This document shows positions 25,680 to 33,283 of a DNA stretch of 39,967 nucleotides, piece after piece. The notes under the pieces were generated by a model. The model saw only the letters and a program-made list of their open reading frames with translations. It ran no database searches and was not told where the DNA came from. Source of the DNA: an uncultured Alphaproteobacteria bacterium (GTDB taxonomy: Bacteria; Pseudomonadota; Alphaproteobacteria; Rhizobiales; Ancalomicrobiaceae); NCBI GenBank assembly GCA_937892955.1, contig CALBKH010000067.1, forward strand, positions 1 to 39,967, written 5' to 3'. Position 1 is the first letter of the stretch, and every line of letters begins with the position of its first letter. The position numbers and the translations under genes were made by a program.

Positions 25680-25693
25680 CCACTACGTAGTGG
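25680..25693. promoter_or_regulatory. perfect 14-bp palindrome upstream of the L,D-transpeptidase promoter
   Basis: CCACTACGTAGTGG is a perfect dyad whose edge lies 8 nt upstream of the -35 box, centred near -50 relative to the predicted start. This is a classical position for an activator or repressor site, but the regulator is unknown. Confidence 0.5.
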
Positions 25694-25772
25694 TCGCCGT
25701 ATCCGGGTTGCCGAAATCTTGACCGACTGCTCCGAAACGGCACGATCGGCACCGCAACGGCGTTTCCGCACC

Positions 25773-26726
25773 TCACAAGGTGCGGCCGATCGCCAGGAAC
25801 TTCTCCCAACGCGCGTTGCGCAGCTCGTCCGCCGACAGCGGCGCCAGTTCGCCGAGCGCCTTGGCGATCACCTCGCCGGCCGCGTCGATCACCGTCTCCA
25901 CGGCGCGATGGGCACCACCCACCGGTTCCGGCACGATGCCGTCGATCACCTTGAACTTGAGGAGATCCTGGGCGGTGATCTTCATCCCCGTCGCCGCGTC
26001 CTGGGCCCGGGCGCTGTCGCGCCACAGGATCGAGGCCGCACCCTCCGGCGAGATCACCGAATAGATCGCGTGTTCGAGCATGTAGACGCGGTTGGTCGCG
26101 GCGATGGCGATGGCGCCGCCCGATCCACCCTCGCCGATGATCAGCGCCACGTTGGGCACGCCGAGGCCGAGGCAGGCGTCTGTGGAGCGGGCGATCGCTT
26201 CCGCCTGACCGCGCTCTTCCGCACCGATGCCCGGATAGGCGCCGGCGGTGTCGACCAGACTGACGACCGGCAGGCCGAAGCGCTCGGCCAGTTCCATGAT
26301 GCGCACCGCCTTGCGATAGCCCTCGGGCTTCGCCATGCCGAAATTGTGCTTGAGACGCGAGGCCGTGTCGGACCCCTTCTCGTGACCGATGACGGCGACC
26401 GGGCGACCGGCGATGCGCCCGAAGCCGCCGACGATCGCCGCGTCCTCGCCGAAGGCGCGATCGCCGGCGAGCGGCGTGAAGTCCTCGACCAGTCGGGTGA
26501 CGTAGTCGACGAAATGCGGCCGGTCGGGATGGCGGGCGACTTGCGTCTTCTGCCAAGGCGTCAGCTTCTGATAGAGGTCGGTCAGCGCCTGCGCCGACTT
26601 CGCCTCGAGCTTCTCGATCTCGTCCTTGACGTCGACCGCCTCGCCCTTCTCCGCCAGCGCGCGCAGTTCCTGGATCTGACCCTCGAGGTCGGCGACCGGC
26701 TTTTCGAATTCGAGATAGCTGTGCAT
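25773..26726 (-). CDS. accA: acetyl-CoA carboxylase carboxyltransferase subunit alpha
   Basis: AccA together with AccD transfers CO2 from carboxybiotin to acetyl-CoA, the first committed step of fatty-acid synthesis. The 317-residue length equals the family norm. Landmarks are the start MHSYLEFEKPVADLEGQIQE, the crotonase-fold core VIGHEKGSDTASRLKHNFGM, and MAKPEGYRKAVRIMELAERF followed by VDTAGAYPGIGAEERGQAEA. The oxyanion and active-site glycines are in IIGEGGSGGAIAIA. The C-terminus includes SVISPEGAASILWRDS. It is 214 nt downstream of xerD and probably has its own promoter. The accA-xerD pairing is common in Rhizobiales. No anomalies are seen. Confidence 0.97.
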   Translation of the reverse strand: MHSYLEFEKPVADLEGQIQELRALAEKGEAVDVKDEIEKLEAKSAQALTDLYQKLTPWQKTQVARHPDRPHFVDYVTRLVEDFTPLAGDRAFGEDAAIVGGFGRIAGRPVAVIGHEKGSDTASRLKHNFGMAKPEGYRKAVRIMELAERFGLPVVSLVDTAGAYPGIGAEERGQAEAIARSTDACLGLGVPNVALIIGEGGSGGAIAIAATNRVYMLEHAIYSVISPEGAASILWRDSARAQDAATGMKITAQDLLKFKVIDGIVPEPVGGAHRAVETVIDAAGEVIAKALGELAPLSADELRNARWEKFLAIGRTL

Positions 26727-26876
26727 GTCTCAGGATGTCCTCGGGGAGAAGGCCGCTCGCCGTCTTCGACGCGGGATGGGGCTCCTCCGCCTCGTCGTCC
26801 CGCCCGCCCGGACCTCGCGCCCGTCCTGGAACGCGCGCCGTCCGTCGCGCCGGGACGCGCCGGCTTCGTCGCGCGC

Positions 26877-26905
26877 AAATCGCCATGCCCGACCCCGAAT
26901 GTCAA
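26877..26905 (-). promoter_or_regulatory. candidate promoter of accA
   Basis: On the minus strand TTGACA (26905-26900), 17 nt and CGATTT (26882-26877) lie about 150 nt before the accA start. The -35 is consensus and the -10 weak. The 214-nt gap contains nothing else recognisable. Confidence 0.4.
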
Positions 26906-26940
26906 GCGAACGCCCCGTCGCGCCGCCCGAGCCGCCCCCG

Positions 26941-27894
26941 TCACGAGGAGGTGTCGGCGAGCGGGTGGTGGGTCTCGACCAACTCGCGCAGCCGCTCGTC
27001 GAGGACGTGGGTGTAGATCTGCGTCGTCGAGATGTCGGCGTGGCCGAGCAGTTGCTGCACGACGCGCAGATCGGCGCCGTGGGCGAGGATGTGACTGGCG
27101 AAGGCGTGACGCAGCACGTGCGGGCTCACCGCCGCCGCCGGGAGTCCCAGCCGCGACGCCAGCGCCTTGAGATCGCGGGCGAAGGCCTGGCGCGTGGTGT
27201 GGCCGCTCTCGCTCCACGAGGGAAAGAGCCAACGCTCGCCCGCCGTCCAGCGCCCGTGCGCCTTCAGGTGCGCGACGTGGGCATCCATCGCCGCCCTCGC
27301 TTTCGTCGACAGCGGCACCAGCCGCTCCTTCGAGCCCTTGCCGCGCACCGTCAGGAACGGCGCCTCGCCGCGCACCGCGCTCGCCGGCAGCGCCACCAGT
27401 TCGGAGACCCGCAATCCGGTCGCATAGACCGTCTCGAGCAACGCGTGGAGCCGCAACCGCCGCCCCCGCACCGCCGCCGACAGCACCCGGCCCTGGCCGT
27501 CGTGGCTCGCCTCCGCCTCCCGCTTCGCCATCTCGATCAGCAGGTCGACGTCGCGCTCGGAGAGCACCTTCGGCAGAGGCCGCCTCTTCTTCGGTGCATC
27601 GATCGTCCCGGTCGGATCGTCGGAGCGGAACCCTTCGCCGTAGAGGAAACGGTGGAACTGGCGGATCGCCGAGAGGTGGCGCGCCTGGGTCGAGGCCGCC
27701 ATGCCGCGAGCCGCGAGATCGGCCATGTGATCGGCGACGTCGGCCGCATCCGCCGCCTCGACCGCTTTGCCGCGCGCCTTCAGGAAGGCGGCGAAATCGC
27801 CGAGATCGCGGCCGTAACCGTCGAGGGTCGCCGGCGAGGCGCCCCGTTCCGCCGCCATCATCTCGAGGAAGGCCTCGACCCGCGCCGCGCCCAT
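26941..27894 (-). CDS. xerD: site-specific tyrosine recombinase XerD
   Basis: XerD resolves chromosome dimers at dif together with XerC and FtsK. The 317-residue protein has the N-terminal SAM-like core-binding domain (FLEMMAAERGASPATLDGYG, about residues 9-28) and the C-terminal catalytic domain with all tyrosine-recombinase residues: Arg in ATGLRVSELV, the HxxR pair in HVLRHAFASH, His in LLGHADISTTQIY, and the nucleophile Tyr in IYTHVLDERL. The XerD-type end THVLDERLRELVETHHPLA separates it from XerC. Its start is 4 nt after the stop of a small membrane protein gene, so they form an operon. No dif-like site was recognised in the window. Confidence 0.95.
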   Translation of the reverse strand: MGAARVEAFLEMMAAERGASPATLDGYGRDLGDFAAFLKARGKAVEAADAADVADHMADLAARGMAASTQARHLSAIRQFHRFLYGEGFRSDDPTGTIDAPKKRRPLPKVLSERDVDLLIEMAKREAEASHDGQGRVLSAAVRGRRLRLHALLETVYATGLRVSELVALPASAVRGEAPFLTVRGKGSKERLVPLSTKARAAMDAHVAHLKAHGRWTAGERWLFPSWSESGHTTRQAFARDLKALASRLGLPAAAVSPHVLRHAFASHILAHGADLRVVQQLLGHADISTTQIYTHVLDERLRELVETHHPLADTSS

Positions 27895-27898
27895 GGCT

Positions 27899-28045
27899 TC
27901 ACCTCGGATCGAGACGGTCCTGGGGCACGCGGATGGTCATCTCGCGCGGCTTCGGCTCGACGAAGGTGGCGAGGACGTACATCGCCGCGAAGCCGAGCCC
28001 GGCCAGAACCACCAGAGCGATGAGGAAACGGAACAGGCTCGGCAT
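27899..28045 (-). CDS. small conserved membrane protein next to xerD
   Basis: This 48-residue protein consists of one transmembrane helix (FLIALVVLAGLGFAAMYVLA, residues 7-26) followed by FVEPKPREMTIRVPQDRLDP, a periplasmic or cytoplasmic tail. From memory, similar proteins with the same FVEPKPREMT segment lie between xerD and aroK in many Rhizobiales, so this is very likely a real gene despite its size. Only 4 nt separate it from xerD. Function is unknown; the single-helix design is typical of small regulatory or complex-stabilising membrane proteins. The start ATG 28045 places the helix directly at the N-terminus. Confidence 0.85.
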   Translation of the reverse strand: MPSLFRFLIALVVLAGLGFAAMYVLATFVEPKPREMTIRVPQDRLDPR

Positions 28046-28361
28046 GAACTCCGGCACCTCCGTGGGTGCGTCGCCGCCGCGACGGACCGAGGCGGACCTC
28101 TCGACGAATCGCCCGCGCGAGCACGGGCGCCGAGCCGAGACCTTTCCCCGATCCGGCGCGCCGCGCAAGCACGACGGGTCGGCACGCGCCCGATCCCTCG
28201 CCCGTTTCCTCGAATTCTTGCGCGGAATGCTTGACGGACGGCGGATGCTTCGGCCAAAGGTCGGCCCGCGCACGCACGGTGGGGACTTCGGCCGGGTCGC
28301 GGCGGAAACCGGGCTCCGGCCGACGACGATCGGAACCGGATCGCAGGATGGAAGCGGATCG
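28046..28361. other. divergent intergenic region between the small membrane protein gene and aroK
   Basis: This 316-nt gap must hold promoters for both directions. On the plus strand CTTGACGG gives a -35-like box (28231-28236) with a poor -10 CCAAAG 17 nt later (28254-28259), about 100 nt before aroK. No clear minus-strand promoter, RNA gene or repeat was recognised. Open frames here have no gene-like features. Confidence 0.4.
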
Positions 28362-28988
28362 ATGTCGAACGAGGCGAAACGCGGCGAAGCCGCCCGCAAC
28401 CGGAGGATCCTCTCCGCGTTGGGCCCGCGCTCGATCGTCTTCGTCGGCATGATGGGCGCCGGCAAGACCACCATCGGCCGCCGTGTCGCCGCCCGCCTCG
28501 ACATCCCCTTCGCCGACGTCGACGTCGAGATCGAGAAGGCGGCCGCCAAGACCATCCCGGAGATCTTCGCCGAACACGGCGAGACCTATTTCCGCGACGG
28601 CGAGCGCCGCGTCATCGCCCGCCTGCTCGGCGACGGCCCTCAGGTGCTGGCGACCGGCGGCGGCGCCTTCATGAACGCCGAGACCCGCGCGGCCATCGCC
28701 TCCCGCGCCGTCTCGGTGTGGATCGCCGCCGACCCCGACGTGCTGTGGACCCGCGTCCGCGCCAAGTCCAATCGACCGATGCTGCACACTCCCGACCCGG
28801 AAGGCACCCTGCGCCGCCTCGTCGCCGAGCGCTATCCCGTCTACGCCCTCGCCGATCTGACCGTGAACTCCCGCGACGTCTCCAAGGACGTCATGGCCGA
28901 GGAGATCCTCGCCGCGATCGATCGTCACTTCACCGCCGTGCCGGCCCCCGCCGGCGTGACTCGAGCCGTCATCGGAGACCCGACATGA
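28362..28988 (+). CDS. aroK: shikimate kinase
   Basis: AroK phosphorylates shikimate at the 3-hydroxyl with ATP, step five of the chorismate pathway. The 208-residue protein has a 20-residue N-terminal extension common in Rhizobiales and then the Walker A loop SIVFVGMMGAGKTTIGRRVA (about 24-43). The shikimate-binding DVDVEIE region follows, then TYFRDGERRVI, the GGG motif QVLATGGGAFMN, and the LID-region RPMLHTPDPEGTLRRLVAER. ATG 28362 is the start that gives this architecture. The stop overlaps the aroB start by 4 nt (ATGA), so both genes form a coupled operon. The C-terminal 20 residues are low-similarity tail. Confidence 0.95.
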   Translation: MSNEAKRGEAARNRRILSALGPRSIVFVGMMGAGKTTIGRRVAARLDIPFADVDVEIEKAAAKTIPEIFAEHGETYFRDGERRVIARLLGDGPQVLATGGGAFMNAETRAAIASRAVSVWIAADPDVLWTRVRAKSNRPMLHTPDPEGTLRRLVAERYPVYALADLTVNSRDVSKDVMAEEILAAIDRHFTAVPAPAGVTRAVIGDPT

Positions 28989-30103
28989 CCGCCCCCACCG
29001 TGGTGCCCGTGGACCTCGCCGGCCGCGCCTACGACATCCTCATCGGTCCCGGTCTCGTCGCCTCCGCCGGCGCCGAGCTGAAGGCCCGCTTCCCCGGCGC
29101 GCGCTATTGCGTGATCACCGACGAGACGGTCGCCGAGCACCACCTCGACGCCCTCGCCGGCTCGCTCACCGATGCCGATCTCGCCTTCTCCTCGATCGTC
29201 GTCACTCCCGGTGAGGGCTCGAAGAGCTTCGAGACCCTGGAGAGCGTCGTCGACGGCGTGCTCTCGGCGCGGCTCGAGCGCGGCGACCTGCTGATCGCCC
29301 TCGGCGGCGGCGTCATCGGCGACCTCGTCGGCCTCGCCGCCGGGCTCGTGCGCCGCGGCATGCGCTTCGTCCAGGTGCCGACGACGCTTCTCTCTCAGGT
29401 CGACAGCTCGGTCGGTGGCAAGACCGGCATCAACACCCGCCACGGCAAGAACCTCGTCGGCCTGTTCCACCAGCCCTCGCTGGTGATCGCCGACACCGCC
29501 ACCCTCGACACGCTCGATCCGCGTCACCTGCGCGCCGGCTACGCCGAGGTGGTGAAGTACGGCCTCATCGACGACGCCGAGTTCTTCCATTGGCTGGAGA
29601 CCGCCTCGGCCGAGATCTTCGCCGGCGGCGCGGCGCGCATCGGCGCCATCGCCACCTCCTGCCGCGCCAAGGCGCACGTGGTGAAGATCGACGAGACCGA
29701 ACAGGGCCCGCGCGCCCTCCTCAATCTCGGCCACACCTTCGGTCATGCCTTCGAGACCGCCTGCGACTACGACGCCGACCGCCTCGTCCACGGCGAGGCG
29801 GTGGCGATCGGATTGGTGCTCGCCCACGAATTCTCCGCCCGCATGAATCTCGCCTCGCCCGACGACGCGGCCCGGGTGAAGGCCCACCTCGCCGCGGTCG
29901 GCCTGCCGACCACGATCGGCGAGATCCCCGGCGGCGTCGGCTCGGCCGACGAGCTGCTGCGGGCGATCTTCCAGGACAAGAAGGTCAAGCGCGGCCGCCT
30001 GACCTTCATCCTCACCCGCGGCATCGGCGAAGCTTTCGTCGCCGACGACGTCGTCCCCGATCAGGTCCGCGACTTCCTCACCGAGAAACTCGCCGGGCGG
30101 TGA
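28985..30103 (+). CDS. aroB: 3-dehydroquinate synthase
   Basis: AroB converts DAHP to 3-dehydroquinate using NAD and a divalent metal, step two of the chorismate pathway. The 372-residue protein shows the NAD-binding ALGGGVIGDLVGLAAGLVRR, PTTLLSQVDSSVGGKTGINT, the metal and substrate region GYAEVVKYGLIDD (Glu ligand) and the metal-binding histidines in ALLNLGHTFGHAFE and LVHGEAVAIGLVLA. Length is normal. Its start lies within the aroK stop (ATGA overlap), which is the conserved aroK-aroB operon. A plain 138-nt gap follows before a small secreted-protein gene, with only weak hairpins as possible terminators. Confidence 0.97.
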   Translation: MTAPTVVPVDLAGRAYDILIGPGLVASAGAELKARFPGARYCVITDETVAEHHLDALAGSLTDADLAFSSIVVTPGEGSKSFETLESVVDGVLSARLERGDLLIALGGGVIGDLVGLAAGLVRRGMRFVQVPTTLLSQVDSSVGGKTGINTRHGKNLVGLFHQPSLVIADTATLDTLDPRHLRAGYAEVVKYGLIDDAEFFHWLETASAEIFAGGAARIGAIATSCRAKAHVVKIDETEQGPRALLNLGHTFGHAFETACDYDADRLVHGEAVAIGLVLAHEFSARMNLASPDDAARVKAHLAAVGLPTTIGEIPGGVGSADELLRAIFQDKKVKRGRLTFILTRGIGEAFVADDVVPDQVRDFLTEKLAGR

Positions 30104-30241
30104 CCACCGAGCGACTTTCGGCGGATGCGGTGTCGCACCGGTTCTGACACCTTGTCACTTACGAGTCTCCTGTCGTCATGGTAAATATCACCATAGACGA
30201 AAGAATTCACTTGTCCGAGATACCGTCTGACGGAGGGGAAG

Positions 30242-30544
30242 ATGAACAGATTCCTCGTTTTCGGCGCGATCGCATTGCTGCCGACGACTGCGGTCGCGAT
30301 GCCGTTCTTCAATCATTTCTACAACGAGTCGGGATATACGCTCGACGTCAGAAATTCGGAAGATCGCGCCTACCAGTGCAGGACGAAATACGATCTCGAA
30401 TATATGGAAGACGGCAAGATCCGCGCCCAGCACATCGACCAGACCCTCACAGTTCCGGCGAAATGGAGCGGCCGTCTGGTGTCGTTCCCCTCGACGACGC
30501 GCTCGGTCCTGCGGACCTATCGCTACGACATCGTCTGCGACTGA
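30242..30544 (+). CDS. small secreted protein of unknown function
   Basis: I do not recognise this 100-residue protein. A Sec signal peptide is clear (FLVFGAIALLPTTAVA, cleavage likely after AVA, about residue 19). The mature chain of about 80 residues contains two cysteines, in AYQCRTKYD and the C-terminal DIVCD, and several aromatic residues (FFNHFYNESGY). It is probably a periplasmic or secreted beta-rich protein with one disulfide. A strong GGAGGGG ribosome site lies 6 nt before ATG 30242. Its coding sequence is visibly less GC-rich and has more A/T third positions than its neighbours, a possible sign of recent acquisition. A short inverted repeat (ATGGT / ACCAT, 30178-30195) lies upstream. 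Confidence 0.7.
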   Translation: MNRFLVFGAIALLPTTAVAMPFFNHFYNESGYTLDVRNSEDRAYQCRTKYDLEYMEDGKIRAQHIDQTLTVPAKWSGRLVSFPSTTRSVLRTYRYDIVCD

Positions 30545-30638
30545 CCCGCGCCGACGACCTTCGGAAGCTCGAACCGCCGGCCTGCATCGGCCGATCGAAC
30601 GGCGGCTCCCTCGGCCGTGAGGAAACCACCGTCGGGCT

Positions 30639-31496
30639 TCACCCCCGGCCCGACGGCACCGCGAGGCCCGCCGCTGCGGCCACTGCCGCCGACAGCGTCG
30701 CCGCCGATCCGCCCGCCAGAAACCACGGGTTGGCGAAGTCGACGTCGTTCGCCTGGTTGCGCTTGCCGTAGAGAAGCGGCCGCCCGTCGAGACCGACGAC
30801 CGCACCGCCGGCGGCGCGCAGCACCGCGTCGCCCGCCGCCGTGTCCCATTCCATGGTCCGGCCGAGGCGCGGATAGAGATCGGCCTCGCCCGCCGCCACC
30901 CGGCAGAACTTGAGCGACGATCCGGCCGAGACGCGCCGCGCCACCGCCAGACGCGCCAGCAGTTCCTCGGTCTCCGGCCCGGCATGAGAGCGGCTGGCGA
31001 GCACCCCCAACCCGTCCGCCGACGGGGTGCGAACCGCGATGTCGCGCCAGACGATCCGCCCCTCGGCATCGATGCGTCCGGCGCGCGCGCCGGCGCCGGG
31101 CGCCCCGACGAAGATCTCGCCGAGCGCCGGCGCCAGGACCACCCCGGCGATCGGCTTCCCGGCGTCCACCACCGCGATGTTCACCGTGAACTCGCCGTTG
31201 CGCGAGACGAATTCCCTGGTGCCGTCGAGCGGATCGACCAGGACGAAACGGTCGCCGAGATTCGTCGGCAGTCGCCCGGCCGCGGCCTCTTCCTCCGCCA
31301 CCACCGGCACGCCGGGCAGGAGGCGGGCGAGATCGGCGAGGATCACCTTTTCCGCTCGCTCGTCCGCCGCCGTCACCGGGCTCGCATCGCCCTTCGTGGT
31401 GACGGCGAAATCGCCGGCGTAGACCTCCATCACCACCTGCCCGGCGGTGAGCGCGGTTTCGACGAGGGAATCGAGGAGAGAGCGATCGAGGGTCAT
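30639..31496 (-). CDS. cysQ: 3'(2'),5'-bisphosphate nucleotidase CysQ
   Basis: CysQ removes the 3'-phosphate of PAP, the by-product of sulfate assimilation and sulfotransferases, and belongs to the lithium-sensitive inositol monophosphatase superfamily. In the 285-residue protein the metal-binding motifs are VVAEEEAAAG, FVLVDPLDGTREFVSRNGEF and the C-terminal MEWDTAAGDAVLRAAGG. The start LDRSLLDSLVETALTAGQVV and TTKGDASPVTAADERAEKVI are typical of CysQ rather than SuhB. ATG 31496 is chosen by similarity; its ribosome site is weak (CCGGCTCC). It is convergent with the small secreted protein gene and downstream of the GGDEF gene by 56 nt on the same strand. Confidence 0.92.
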   Translation of the reverse strand: MTLDRSLLDSLVETALTAGQVVMEVYAGDFAVTTKGDASPVTAADERAEKVILADLARLLPGVPVVAEEEAAAGRLPTNLGDRFVLVDPLDGTREFVSRNGEFTVNIAVVDAGKPIAGVVLAPALGEIFVGAPGAGARAGRIDAEGRIVWRDIAVRTPSADGLGVLASRSHAGPETEELLARLAVARRVSAGSSLKFCRVAAGEADLYPRLGRTMEWDTAAGDAVLRAAGGAVVGLDGRPLLYGKRNQANDVDFANPWFLAGGSAATLSAAVAAAAGLAVPSGRG

Positions 31497-31552
31497 GGAG
31501 CCGGCCGGTCGAGAAGAGGGAGACCTCCGGTAGCACGCCGTCGGCGGCTGTT

Positions 31553-32743
31553 TCAAACCGCCCGTCCGGCCCGCGGTACCCGGCGCACCGGTTCTGCGAC
31601 CGTCTCGACCCGATCGCGCCCCGATTGCTTCGCCGCATAGAGGCCGGCGTCGGCGGAGGCGACGAGGCGATCGAGATCCGGCTCGATCAGCGGCACCGCC
31701 GCGACACCGACGCTGACGGTGGCGTCGACGACGCGAACGCCGTTGCGGATCTTCATCTCGCCGAAATCGTGACGCACCGCCTCCGCCACCCGCCACGCGG
31801 CGGCGAAATCGGCCTCGGCGAGGAACAGCACGAACTCCTCGCCACCGAACCGTCCGAAGACGTCCTTCGGCCCGATCCGCGCCGACACCACGCCGGCGAA
31901 ATCGGCGAGCACCCGATCGCCGACGAGATGGCCGTGGGTGTCGTTGATCGTCTTGAAGCGATCGAGATCGAAGATCAGCACCGCCCCACGCGTCGAATCG
32001 GTCGCCAGCCGTGCGGTGGCGCGATCGAAGAAGGCGCGGCGGGTGAATGCCCGGGTGAGCGAATCGATTTCCGCGGCGGCGCGTTGGCGTGCCTCGCCGC
32101 GCTCTTTGACCATCGACAGCAGGGCGTAGCCGAGCACCACTTCCTGGAGCAGGATCTGCATGGCGATGAAGGCGATCCAGCCGCTGCCCAGAGATGCGAA
32201 GCTCTCCGAAGCCGGCCTGTCGACCGTCAGGATCAGTCGCGCCAGATGGCCGACGGCGAGAAAGGCGAGCAGCACCGCGACGATCGGCCGGGTCGGCAAC
32301 GCCTCACGCTTCTGCCCATGCCAGATCACCACCGCCGAGGCGGCGACGAGCAGGAAGATGAGGCTCGAGACCAGGACCACCCGAACCGGGAAGCTCCCCC
32401 AGACCAGCGACGACTGCGTCGCCGCGATCCAGATCGCCGGCGCCGCGAAGATCGCGAAGACCCGGAAGCGGCGCTCTTCGAAGGCGAGCGCGCCGGCCAG
32501 GAGCGAGCCGAAAGCGGCCAGCACCAGGGCATTGGCCACGCCGATCGACCAAGTGTTCGAGATCTCGCCGCGCAGCGCCAGAAGCGCGCAAGCCGGCGCG
32601 CCGAGCAGGTGCGCACCGGCCCAGTGGAGCATCGCGCGGTTGGCCCGCCGATCCTGACGCCAGGTGATGAGGAACATCACCGCCATCAGGATGAACAGAG
32701 CCGTCGACACCGTCAGCAGCGTCGGCAGATCGATTCTCGGCAT
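31553..32743 (-). CDS. membrane-bound diguanylate cyclase (GGDEF protein)
   Basis: This protein of about 396 residues makes cyclic di-GMP. The N-terminal half has about six transmembrane helices (from LLTVSTALFILMAVMFLITW) and no recognised sensor name. The C-terminal GGDEF domain starts at DSLTRAFTRRAFF, with the metal and nucleotide region VLIFDLDRFKTINDTHGHLV, and an intact active site RFGGEEFVLFL. The inhibitory I-site Arg of RxxD is replaced: the sequence reads IGPKDVFGRFGGEEF, with Gly in the Arg position, so product feedback may be lost. ATG 32743 is preferred; GTG 32746 fits GAGG better, and ATG 32791 would add 16 residues without a ribosome site. It precedes cysQ. Confidence 0.9.
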   Translation of the reverse strand: MPRIDLPTLLTVSTALFILMAVMFLITWRQDRRANRAMLHWAGAHLLGAPACALLALRGEISNTWSIGVANALVLAAFGSLLAGALAFEERRFRVFAIFAAPAIWIAATQSSLVWGSFPVRVVLVSSLIFLLVAASAVVIWHGQKREALPTRPIVAVLLAFLAVGHLARLILTVDRPASESFASLGSGWIAFIAMQILLQEVVLGYALLSMVKERGEARQRAAAEIDSLTRAFTRRAFFDRATARLATDSTRGAVLIFDLDRFKTINDTHGHLVGDRVLADFAGVVSARIGPKDVFGRFGGEEFVLFLAEADFAAAWRVAEAVRHDFGEMKIRNGVRVVDATVSVGVAAVPLIEPDLDRLVASADAGLYAAKQSGRDRVETVAEPVRRVPRAGRAV

Positions 32744-32881
32744 CACGAACTCGGCCCTCGGGGGGGGAGGCGAATCGACGATCGCGTCCATCGGATCGGT
32801 AACATGCCACCCCCTTCCCCAACGAGAGGTTAAGTGGGGATGGGGATTCCGACCGAGGTCCTGCCCCGAGAAATCGCGTTC

Positions 32882-33142
32882 TCAGGCGGGATCCGCTTCG
32901 ATGGTGAGCGCGTGCACCCGCTCGGCCAGTTCCTGCTTCAGCACCTCGTTGATCATCCGATGGCGCTGCAGGCGGGTCGTGTCGCGGAAGGCCGGCGAAG
33001 CGATCTGGACGACGAAATGGGTCTCGCCCTGGGCGTGATGGCCGGCGTGACCGTGATGGCGGTCGGATTCGTCGATCACCTCGAGGAAGCTCGGTTGGAA
33101 GGCGGCGGTGAGCTTGTCGATCATGCGCTGGCAATAGGTCAT
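32882..33142 (-). CDS. bolA: BolA family protein
   Basis: This 86-residue BolA protein works with monothiol glutaredoxins in iron-sulfur cluster handling, and in some bacteria as a morphology or transcription regulator. The family fold is clear: the first helix MIDKLTAAFQPSFLEVIDES, then THFVVQIASPAFRDTTRLQR with the conserved class-II helix-turn-helix-like segment, and the C-terminal ELAERVHALTIEA. The loop HHGHAGHHAQGE is histidine-rich and characteristic of the rhizobial BolA, in which His residues bind the Fe-S cluster or metal. It is divergent from the J-domain gene with 141 nt between them. GrxC is encoded elsewhere in the window. Confidence 0.94.
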   Translation of the reverse strand: MTYCQRMIDKLTAAFQPSFLEVIDESDRHHGHAGHHAQGETHFVVQIASPAFRDTTRLQRHRMINEVLKQELAERVHALTIEADPA

Positions 33143-33283
33143 CGGCCGCTTCGAACTCCGTGGTGGTCGGGATCGGAATTCATATTAACCCTCCGCTCGG
33201 CGTTTCGGAACCATCCTCGGCGCCGAGCCGATCCTCGTCGCACCAGCCTTGTGGCGCGACCTCACACACACCATTATCCGCCG

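Noticed and set aside
23201..25690. Plus-strand frame opposite the flippase and L,D-transpeptidase
   Set aside because: It has Arg/Ala/His-rich shadow composition with no domains, while both minus-strand genes have strong family motifs.
26735..28023. Plus-strand frames opposite accA and xerD
   Set aside because: The translations lack any recognisable motif and merely mirror the GC-rich codons of the recombinase gene.
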